Positions 1 through 4,644 of a stretch of 5,183 nucleotides of DNA are shown in pieces; the first letter of the stretch is position 1; the number at the start of each line of letters is the position of its first letter. A program made the translations under genes and the position numbers. The stretch comes from Clostridia bacterium. Its GTDB lineage: Bacteria; Bacillota_A; Clostridia; Oscillospirales; CAG-272. The notes below the pieces were generated by a model, which saw nothing but the letters and a program-made list of their open reading frames with translations, had not been told where the DNA came from and searched no databases. Location of the stretch: the NCBI GenBank assembly GCA_017462445.1, contig JAFTRB010000041.1:1-5183 (forward strand), given 5' to 3'.

Positions 1-1
1 A

Positions 2-1243
2 ATGCCAAATACCGTAACCGACATTGGCGAGGGGGCATTTATTGGCTGCACCGGAATGATGTCCTTGGGCATTTCAAGCGGTATTACCACCATAGGCGCT
101 AACACATATGATGAGCATATTAAGCTGTATTACCGTGATGTTTTTATTGTTGATAGGGTTGTTGTTGGCACAAATGTAGCAAGTGATAGCTATTTTGAGT
201 CAAGGGAGACTGCTTATAGGCCGCGGAATGGCTCTATGAATATATTAATTCCTGACGGAGTTACGGCAATAGGTAAAAATGCATTCAGGCAGCGCAGCCT
301 GATTGGATATGTTAATATCCCCGAGGGCGTTGTGAGCATCGAGGAGGATGCATTCTGCGGATGTACCTCGCTCTCAAGCATCACTCTGCCCGATAGCGTA
401 AAGACGATTGGACTTCGTGCCTTTGAGGGCTGTACCAGCCTTGTAAGCGTGAGCATTGGTAGCGGAGTTACTAGTATAGATAGATTTGCTTTCAATGGAT
501 GTAAGAAGCTTAAGAGCCTTGTTATTCCCGACAATGTGACAAAAATCGGCTCCTGCGCTTTGCAGGGCTGCACAGGTCTTGAGGCAATTACTGTATCCGG
601 TAACGCTTTTGATGATGGTATGCAATCCAAGCCCCTGGGATATGTTTTCGGCTTTGAGGCCAGTGGCTGCATTGAGGTAAAGCAGAGCTGGTACAGTTAT
701 ACCTCGGGAAATAGTGATACCTCTTCTTATTACATACCAAAATCTCTTAAAAGCGTAACAATAAAGGGAAGAAAGGTTCCCTTTGGCTTCCTCAGCTCCT
801 GCACAGAGATTAAAAGCGTTACCATCTCGGGCGGTATAACATCGATAGAGGACAACGACTTTGCCGGGTGCATCGGTCTTACTGAAATCGTTATTCCAGA
901 CACCGTGAAGAGGATTGGAAAATTCAGCTTTTGTGCTTGCAGAAACCTGACAAGCCTGGAGCTTCCCTCAAGCGTTGATTCGATAGGAGATCGTTCCTTC
1001 GCGGAATGCTTTGGGCTGGCTACCGTGGTGATAAATTCGGGTCTTAAGACAATTGGTCAAAAGGCTTTTGACGAATGCACCGGTCTTGAGAGCATTACTA
1101 TCCCTAAGAGTGTTAAGAAAATTGGTGCAGATGCCTTTAGAGGCTGCAAGCGCTTAACCATCTACAAGGAGGGCGGCCTTGCGCTTTGGGATTTGTTTGG
1201 CGCAAGCTGGAATCCCGAAAAGAGGCCTGTTGAGAAGGTATAA
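2..1243 (+). CDS. BspA-like leucine-rich repeat (LRR_5) protein, 5'-truncated by window edge
   Basis: About eleven LRR_5/BspA-type repeats of roughly 23 residues are visible, each fitting the pattern IPxxVxxIGxxAFxGCxxLxxVx, for example around residues 83-105, 106-128, 129-151, 175-197 and 298-320. Two non-repeat islands interrupt the array: residues about 32-82, and about 199-250, which holds LGYVFG and, further on, SYYIPKSLKSVTI. The second island is a segment I recognise from other Firmicute BspA-like proteins. The C-terminus (SWNPEKRPV) is the usual end of such proteins. No membrane anchor, sorting motif or dockerin follows. The ATG at position 2 sits inside a repeat, where it replaces the usual I/L before P, so the real start lies upstream. 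A signal peptide therefore cannot be judged. BspA-like proteins are usually surface or secreted and bind host or matrix ligands, but the ligand here is unknown. The stop is TAA at 1241-1243. A second LRR_5 gene follows after 66 bp on the same strand. Confidence 0.9.
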   Translation: MPNTVTDIGEGAFIGCTGMMSLGISSGITTIGANTYDEHIKLYYRDVFIVDRVVVGTNVASDSYFESRETAYRPRNGSMNILIPDGVTAIGKNAFRQRSLIGYVNIPEGVVSIEEDAFCGCTSLSSITLPDSVKTIGLRAFEGCTSLVSVSIGSGVTSIDRFAFNGCKKLKSLVIPDNVTKIGSCALQGCTGLEAITVSGNAFDDGMQSKPLGYVFGFEASGCIEVKQSWYSYTSGNSDTSSYYIPKSLKSVTIKGRKVPFGFLSSCTEIKSVTISGGITSIEDNDFAGCIGLTEIVIPDTVKRIGKFSFCACRNLTSLELPSSVDSIGDRSFAECFGLATVVINSGLKTIGQKAFDECTGLESITIPKSVKKIGADAFRGCKRLTIYKEGGLALWDLFGASWNPEKRPVEKV

Positions 1244-1309
1244 CTCTTGGTGGGTTAATTTAACACGGGTGCTTGGTGATTATAAGAAATGTAAACAAAA
1301 GGTGACAAA

Positions 1310-2560
1310 ATGAGAGATATTATTATTGATGCCGGGCGGAGGCTTGGTGACTATTGGCGAGGGGAGCTTGGGGGCAGGATGACCGCCTCCGCCGCCAAGA
1401 CACTCTCTGCGGTTGCCACGGATATTCTACCCGGAGAGAGATATGAGGCGGTAAGGAATATGCTTGCCCTCGGGGCGCGATACGGGCTTCTCGCAGAGCT
1501 TACCAACCCCGATGAAAACGAGAGGCTGAAGGTCAATAATGCCATTTACACACTAACCACCCGCGGACTTATGGCGGATGGCTTTGCCAGGATGGCGGTT
1601 GCCCTGTTTCTTGTTATGTTGAATAGCAGCGATGCCGAGGTTCTGCGCTGTGAGAGGCTGATTGACGGCGGTCTTGTAAGCGAGCTATATTCCTCGGAGC
1701 TTCCCTCGGTGGTGGAGACTGTCGAGGAGGAGGAAATACCGCCCGAATTCCGCGTTGAGGACGGTATTCTTATAAGATATCTTGGCGACAGTGAGACGGT
1801 TAATGTGCCGAGGGGGATCAAGGAGATCGGAGCCAGGGCCTTCGGCAAGAAGAGCGGGATAAAGTCGGTTAACCTTCCAGAGGGAATAACCGCCATAGGC
1901 ACAGGTGCCTTTTTGGGGTGCCTGAATCTTGCAAGAATATCTCTGCCCGACAGCCTGGAGCGCATTGGCGCTCACGCCTTCTTTGATTGCAGGCGGCTAG
2001 AGGCCGCAAATCTGCCCAGGGGCTTATGCTCTCTCGGTAGCTATGCCTTTTCCGAATGCGCAAAGCTTAAAACGGTTGATATTCCAAGAGGTGTCACATC
2101 GCTGCCGCAGGGAGTGTTCTGCCGCTCGGGTATTACCGGGGTAAAGCTTCCGACAACATTGAAATCTATTGGCGAGAGTGCCTTTTTTGGCACGAAAATA
2201 AAGAAAATCGAGCTTCCCGAGGGGCTGCTGGAGCTTGGAGAGAAGGCCTTTTCCGGCTGCGGCTCGCTTAAGGAGGCGAGTGTGCCGGGAAGCGTAGAAA
2301 TACTCGGCAATTCCTCCTTCGCGCTCTGCTTTTCGCTAAAGACTATTACGCTTGCCGAGGGGATACGCGAGATTGGCGAGAGGGCGCTGTCCGGCTGTAT
2401 CAGCCTGAGGAGCATTGACCTGCCAGGGAGCATAAAGTACATAGCCGCCCATGCCTTTGAGAATGACCACGCGCTTGTAGAAATACGGCTCCACGGCAAA
2501 GTTGCAAGCTCCAGCACATATGCATTTTCGGGATGCTCGGCAAAGGTGATTAACAAGTGA
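1310..2560 (+). CDS. LRR_5 protein with helical N-terminal domain, apparently cytoplasmic
   Basis: This is a complete 416-residue protein. The ATG at 1310 is preceded by AAAAGGTG at 1297-1304, five bases upstream, which supports this start. Residues 1-130 look alpha-helical and charged, with no signal peptide or membrane segment. The pattern (ILPGERYEAVRNML, then YGLLAEL, then TTRGLMADGFARMAVALF) resembles small helical modules found beside other domains in bacterial multidomain proteins, but I cannot name the family. An acidic linker (ETVEEEEIPPE, about 136-146) leads to a short cap (DGILIRYLGDSETVNV). From residue 166 there are eleven BspA-type repeats, nine of 23 and two of 22 residues, ending exactly at residue 416. 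The repeat domain is most likely a protein-interaction surface. Without an export signal this protein probably works inside the cell, unlike classical BspA, though non-classical export is possible. It lies downstream of another LRR_5 gene, possibly co-transcribed. It looks more GC-rich by eye than that neighbour. Confidence 0.9.
   Translation: MRDIIIDAGRRLGDYWRGELGGRMTASAAKTLSAVATDILPGERYEAVRNMLALGARYGLLAELTNPDENERLKVNNAIYTLTTRGLMADGFARMAVALFLVMLNSSDAEVLRCERLIDGGLVSELYSSELPSVVETVEEEEIPPEFRVEDGILIRYLGDSETVNVPRGIKEIGARAFGKKSGIKSVNLPEGITAIGTGAFLGCLNLARISLPDSLERIGAHAFFDCRRLEAANLPRGLCSLGSYAFSECAKLKTVDIPRGVTSLPQGVFCRSGITGVKLPTTLKSIGESAFFGTKIKKIELPEGLLELGEKAFSGCGSLKEASVPGSVEILGNSSFALCFSLKTITLAEGIREIGERALSGCISLRSIDLPGSIKYIAAHAFENDHALVEIRLHGKVASSSTYAFSGCSAKVINK
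1805..2557 (+). repeat. Array of 11 LRR_5 coding repeats (69/66-bp period)
   Basis: Residues 166-416 divide into eleven consecutive units beginning VPRGIKEIG, LPEGITAIG, LPDSLERIG, LPRGLCSLG, IPRGVTSLP, LPTTLKSIG, LPEGLLELG, VPGSVEILG, LAEGIREIG, LPGSIKYIA and LHGKVASSS. Units 5 and 6 have 22 residues and all others 23 (9x23 + 2x22 = 251, which matches exactly). The last unit is degenerate and ends at the stop codon. The units are diverged at the DNA level, so this is an old protein repeat rather than a recent tandem duplication. Confidence 0.85.
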
Positions 2561-2613
2561 GGCCCCTGAGCGTGTTAAGAAAATAAATATTGATGTAAAT
2601 AAATGTTTGCATT

Positions 2614-2620
2614 AGTGAGG
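2614..2620 (+). promoter_or_regulatory. Ribosome binding site of the truncated plus-strand gene
   Basis: AGTGAGG lies five bases before the ATG at 2626. It is the main reason to treat the short frame as the start of a real gene rather than noise. No convincing -35/-10 pair is visible in the 65 bp between the LRR gene stop (2560) and this ATG, although the stretch is AT-rich. Confidence 0.45.
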
Positions 2621-2625
2621 TTTAG

Positions 2626-2772
2626 ATGATTGCAGTAGTAGCAGATGTACACGCAAGCCTTGGGAGGATGCTGGAAATAGAGGACCTGCTTCCCGAAAGC
2701 TATAAGTTGAGCCACATATTCGCGAAAGAGCGAGAAGGGGGGATTGGTGCAGACAATGTCTGCCTCCTTTAG
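2626..2772 (+). pseudogene. 5' fragment of a plus-strand gene (possible metallophosphoesterase), truncated near 2706
   Basis: The ATG at 2626 has a good ribosome binding site (AGTGAGG, 2614-2620, five bases upstream). It opens a 48-codon frame ending at TAG 2770-2772. Codons 1-27 (MIAVVADVHAS, then LGRMLEIEDLLPESYK) use codons like the neighbouring genes and look like a real protein start: a hydrophobic beta strand, D-V-H, then a helix. This resembles the N-terminus of calcineurin-like phosphoesterases of the YfcE type, whose first metal motif is DxH (here D7 and H9), but the assignment is tentative. From codon 28 onward (2707 on) the DNA is the antisense of the methylase gene, so the remaining 21 residues are junk. 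The gene is therefore cut at about 2700-2706 and its remainder is not in the window. Alternatively it is a chance frame or a mis-joined assembly. Confidence 0.5.
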
Positions 2773-2859
2773 GATTTCTATACATTCATCAGAGCGAAAG
2801 TCTCCGTTCCCCTTAAGCTTTGTAAGCGCATTCTTCTTATTGCGAAGAAGATATTCCAC

Positions 2860-2895
2860 ATCTGCAAGATCAATAGAGCCGTCGCCGTTTGTATC
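2860..2895 (-). other. EF-hand/dockerin-like calcium loop within the methylase
   Basis: Residues 110-121 read D-T-N-G-D-G-S-I-D-L-A-D. Acidic or polar ligands sit at loop positions 1, 3, 5 and 12, with G at 6 and I at 8, a full match to the 12-residue EF-hand loop. It lies between the N-terminal AdoMet-type block and NPPF. Only one loop is present, so this is not a dockerin domain, which has two. Calcium binding is inferred from the motif alone. Confidence 0.6.
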
Positions 2896-3226
2896 AACAA
2901 CCTCGGTTATTTCGATTTTATATGCTCTTCCTGTTCCTTCTCCTGCAAATTCGGACAGGTCATATATGGAGAATTGCTCTCCAACCATTGGAGAGGAATT
3001 GTAGCTGGTAGCAATTAACTTTTTTATTCCGAGAAAGTTGAAGTTGACAGCAAAATACTTGAAAAAGTTGCTCTCAAAAGGATCATCGCAGTTGCAAAGA
3101 ACGGTTTTTCCAAGGAAATGCTTGCGATAGTGCTTGATTTCAACCTCAATGTCGGAAAGCTGTGTGTAAAATTCATCCTTCTTCGCTCTGTTAGCCTCGG
3201 CAAGTCCCTTGTTGCTTGGCATACAA

Positions 3227-3233
3227 CCTCCTT
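3227..3233 (-). promoter_or_regulatory. Strong ribosome binding site of the methylase
   Basis: AAGGAGG on the minus strand is followed by TTGT and then the ATG at 3222. It is a near-perfect anti-16S match and fixes the start codon. Confidence 0.85.
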
Positions 3234-3247
3234 GTGGTGTTATAATA

Positions 3248-3266
3248 ATAACATAATATATGTTAT
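3248..3266. promoter_or_regulatory. Inverted repeat, candidate operator of the RHH regulator
   Basis: The arms ATAACATA (3248-3255) and TATGTTAT (3259-3266) are perfect 8-bp inverted repeats around a 3-bp centre. The site covers the expected methylase transcription start and the plus-strand extended -10, where a bound repressor would block both promoters. The half-site TAACATA recurs at 3321-3332. AT-rich DNA makes chance palindromes likelier, so the role is inferred. Confidence 0.45.
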
Positions 3267-3269
3267 AAA
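3261..3269 (+). promoter_or_regulatory. Extended -10 element of a plus-strand promoter for the RHH gene
   Basis: TG-T-TATAAA on the plus strand is a good extended -10, though no clear -35 lies 16-18 bp upstream. A start near 3276 would give a leader of about 50 bases. A second candidate -10, TATAAT at 3300-3305, lacks both a -35 and a TG and would leave only about 15 leader bases. The element overlaps the methylase -10 back to back. Confidence 0.4.
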
Positions 3270-3297
3270 TATATCATATAAGTTTGATGTTTGTCAA
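3268..3297 (-). promoter_or_regulatory. Promoter for the methylase (minus strand)
   Basis: On the minus strand there is a perfect -35 box TTGACA (3297-3292), an 18-bp spacer, and an extended -10 (TG at 3276-3275, A at 3274, then TATATT at 3273-3268). Transcription would start near 3261, giving a leader of about 38 bases that contains the AAGGAGG site. It overlaps the inverted repeat at 3248-3266. Confidence 0.65.
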
Positions 3298-3311
3298 GTT
3301 ATAATTTAAGT

Positions 3312-3319
3312 GAGGTGAT
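3312..3319 (+). promoter_or_regulatory. Ribosome binding site of the RHH gene
   Basis: GAGGTGAT matches eight consecutive bases of the Firmicute anti-Shine-Dalgarno complement and lies seven bases before the ATG at 3327. It decides the start codon of this short gene. Confidence 0.8.
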
Positions 3320-3320
3320 G

Positions 3321-3332
3321 TAACATATGTTA
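3321..3332. promoter_or_regulatory. 12-bp palindrome over the RHH start codon, second candidate operator
   Basis: TAACATATGTTA is a perfect palindrome centred on 3326/3327, with the ATG of the RHH gene (3327-3329) inside it. It has the same TAACATA/TATGTTA arms as the repeat at 3248-3266, with the three-base centre absent and the arms overlapping by two bases. Binding here would allow autorepression. Function is inferred. Confidence 0.4.
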
Positions 3333-3518
3333 GAGCCAAAGGAAAAGCTTATTATAACTAAAAAGGGCGAGGATGGCTACAAGACCTTTTCGGTCAGAAT
3401 CAGAGAGGATATCATAGCGAAGCTGGAGGATATCGCGAAAAGGACAAATCGCTCACGCAATGATTTGATAAGTATGTTTATTGAATATGCTATGGAGCAT
3501 TGCGAAATACACGAATAG
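3327..3518 (+). CDS. Ribbon-helix-helix (CopG/Arc/MetJ-type) DNA-binding protein, 63 aa
   Basis: This is a small basic protein with the RHH fold pattern. A short N-terminal arm is followed by a beta strand with alternating residues (KTFSVRIR, 19-26) that would insert in the DNA major groove as a dimer. Helix A (DIIAKLEDIAKRTN, 28-41), a turn at S43-R44-N45, and helix B (DLISMFIEYAMEHC, 46-59) complete the fold. The length is normal for a stand-alone RHH repressor. An excellent ribosome site fixes the start. The gene diverges from the truncated methylase across a 104-bp AT-rich region holding two TAACATA-type palindromes, so it probably represses itself and the methylase. RHH proteins may also be antitoxins, but no toxin gene follows: a terminator begins two bases after the stop. 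The target remains inferred. Confidence 0.85.
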   Translation: MLEPKEKLIITKKGEDGYKTFSVRIREDIIAKLEDIAKRTNRSRNDLISMFIEYAMEHCEIHE

Positions 3519-3519
3519 A

Positions 3520-3571
3520 AAAAAGGATAGGCGCCACAACCGAGGGTTGATGGCTAAAGCCTATCCTTTTT
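3520..3571. terminator. Bidirectional rho-independent terminator between RHH gene and pyrB
   Basis: A 13-bp perfect outer stem pairs 3520-3532 (AAAAAGGATAGGC) with 3559-3571. It encloses an inner stem, GCCA/TGGC (3533-3536/3551-3554) plus CAACC/GGTTG (3537-3541/3545-3549) with loop GAG and one bulged A. On the plus strand it ends in TTTTTGTTTT (3567-3576), and on the minus strand in TTTTTT (3524-3519). It can stop the RHH transcript, whose stop codon is at 3516-3518, and the pyrB transcript, whose stop is at 3585-3583. Confidence 0.9.
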
Positions 3572-3582
3572 GTTTTATTCTT

Positions 3583-4644
3583 TTATTTCCTCTCTGCGGT
3601 CTGGTCGCAGTAGATGCAACGGTTGCCGTCAAAGAGCTTTTTAATACCTCTTTCGCTTCTGGAGAGACAGTGGGGGTTCTTGCATTCAAGCGCGGGATTT
3701 TCCTCGCCTCTTGTTCTTCTGTCATCAACCCCCTCGGTTTCGAGGAGCATAAGTATAAGAGCCATACGAATATATCTTCCGAATGCCGCCTGGTCGAAGT
3801 AATGCGCCCTCGGGTCATCGTCGACATCTACATTGATTTCGTTGACACGGGGTAGGGGATGCAGTATGGAGAGGGTCTCCTTCGCGTTTTCCAGCTTGGC
3901 TCTGTTCAGCTCGTAGGAGTCCTTAAGTCGGTTGTACTCCTCCACGCTTTCAAATCTCTCCTGCTGAATCCTTGTCATATAGAGGATATCAAGCTCGGGG
4001 ATCGCCTCCTCCAGCGAGGTGGTCTCGCGGTACTCGCACCCACTCTCGCCAAGGAATTCCTCCTTGACATAATCGGGGAGCTTTAGCTCCTCGGGGGCGA
4101 TCAGCACGAATTTTACGCCCTCGTATCTCGACATAGCCGAGATAAGCGAGTGTACCGTTCTGCCGTATTTGAGGTCGCCGCAGAGTCCTACGGTGAGATT
4201 GTCAAAGTGGCCGAACTTGCGCGAGATGGTAAGCAGGTCGGTAAGGGTCTGTGTGGGGTGGAAATGACCGCCGTCTCCCGCGTTGATTATTGGAACTGTT
4301 GCCACACGGGACGCGGCAATAGGCGCTCCCTCCTTCGGGTGACGCATTGCTATTATATCGGTGTAGGCGGATACCATACGAACGGTGTCTGTCACCGTTT
4401 CTCCCTTGGATACCGAGGAATTGCCCGCGCTGTCAAAGCCAAGCACCGAGCCGCCAAGCGACATCATTGCCGAGGTGAAGGACAGGCGCGTACGGGTAGA
4501 CGGCTCGAAAAACAGAGTTCCCATAATCCGTCCGTGGCAGACATCGCGGTACTTTTCCGGTCTTGCGATTATATCGTTTGCCACCTCGATAAGATGGTCT
4601 ATCTCCTCGGTGGAAAAATCAAGTATATCAATGAGATTTCTCAT
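3583..4644 (-). CDS. pyrB: Aspartate carbamoyltransferase catalytic chain with C-terminal PyrI-like zinc domain
   Basis: PyrB joins carbamoyl phosphate and L-aspartate to carbamoyl aspartate, a committed step of cytosolic pyrimidine synthesis. Active-site motifs are all present: S49-T-R-T-R53 (phosphate loop), S79-K80-G-E (80s loop), R101-H102, H129-P-T-Q132, R162, the R225/Q227 loop (TRIQQERF) and H262-P-L-P-R266. The catalytic chain normally ends at about 305-310 residues, while this protein has 353. After a polar linker (about 306-318) the extra tail holds C321-x4-C326 and C343-x2-C346, with the CxNxxC and CxYC arrangement of the zinc domain of the regulatory chain PyrI. The PyrI nucleotide-binding domain is absent, and no pyrI follows, because the terminator comes next. 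This suggests assembly through the zinc domain without CTP/ATP control. The ATG overlaps the pyrE stop (TAATG), implying translational coupling. Confidence 0.95.
   Translation of the reverse strand: MRNLIDILDFSTEEIDHLIEVANDIIARPEKYRDVCHGRIMGTLFFEPSTRTRLSFTSAMMSLGGSVLGFDSAGNSSVSKGETVTDTVRMVSAYTDIIAMRHPKEGAPIAASRVATVPIINAGDGGHFHPTQTLTDLLTISRKFGHFDNLTVGLCGDLKYGRTVHSLISAMSRYEGVKFVLIAPEELKLPDYVKEEFLGESGCEYRETTSLEEAIPELDILYMTRIQQERFESVEEYNRLKDSYELNRAKLENAKETLSILHPLPRVNEINVDVDDDPRAHYFDQAAFGRYIRMALILMLLETEGVDDRRTRGEENPALECKNPHCLSRSERGIKKLFDGNRCIYCDQTAERK
3586..3702 (-). other. PyrI-type zinc-binding extension fused to PyrB
   Basis: Residues 315-353 of the PyrB product contain Cys321, Cys326, Cys343 and Cys346 in a C-x4-C-x16-C-x2-C pattern. 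In E. coli PyrI, the zinc ligands are Cys109, Cys114, Cys138 and Cys141, with the same C-x4-C and C-x2-C spacing and a longer middle. Flanking residues also fit ([11 protein letters not shown] against the PyrI form CPNSNCISHAE). In PyrI this domain makes the contact with the catalytic chain. Confidence 0.8.

Larger units (their letters stand above)
2575..3222 (-). pseudogene. EcoRI-family adenine-specific DNA methyltransferase, 3'-truncated
   Basis: The product starts at ATG 3222-3220, behind a strong site (AAGGAGG, minus strand 3233-3227). Residues 1-173 match what I know of the EcoRI-type adenine methylase family, which transfers a methyl group from S-adenosylmethionine to the N6 of adenine. 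Seen are KKDEFYTQLSDIE (15-27), the CNCDDPFESNFFKYF block (43-57), GNGDFRSDE (138-146), and DIVCTNPPFSLFREYVAQL (155-173), which contains the catalytic NPPF motif at 160-163. Residues 110-121 form an EF-hand-like DxNGDGxIxxxD loop. After residue 173 the family resemblance stops. The last 42 residues are the antisense of a different gene's start, ending at 2575. Family members are roughly twice as long as the 173 matching residues, so the C-terminal half, including target recognition, is missing and the enzyme is very probably inactive. Promoter and ribosome site still look intact. No restriction endonuclease gene is present. Confidence 0.8.

Noticed and set aside
2..4. ATG at position 2 as the real start of the first LRR gene
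   Set aside because: It falls inside a repeat where I/L-P is expected, and no upstream sequence is available. The gene is treated as 5'-truncated by the window.
1244..1309. Terminator or promoter between the two LRR genes
   Set aside because: Only a weak GTTAA/TTAAC repeat and a poor TTATAA box are visible. There is no GC stem with a T-run and no paired -35/-10, so nothing is called.
2860..2895. Dockerin domain / cellulosome link
   Set aside because: Only one calcium loop is present and it is embedded in a methylase. A dockerin needs two loops and an exported protein.
2744..3004. Plus-strand open frame opposite the methylase
   Set aside because: It is low-complexity and serine-rich, with no ribosome site, antisense to a recognisable methylase.
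3241..3300. AT-rich stretch as a replication origin or CRISPR leader
   Set aside because: There are no iterons, DnaA boxes or repeat-spacer units. Two divergent promoters and palindromes explain it better.
3327..3518. RHH protein as antitoxin of a toxin-antitoxin pair
   Set aside because: No toxin frame is adjacent. A terminator starts right after the stop, and the divergent neighbour is a methylase.
3481..3855. Plus-strand open frame of 124 codons overlapping the RHH end, the terminator and the pyrB 3' end
   Set aside because: It runs through a strong terminator, has no ribosome site, and is antisense to the PyrB zinc domain.
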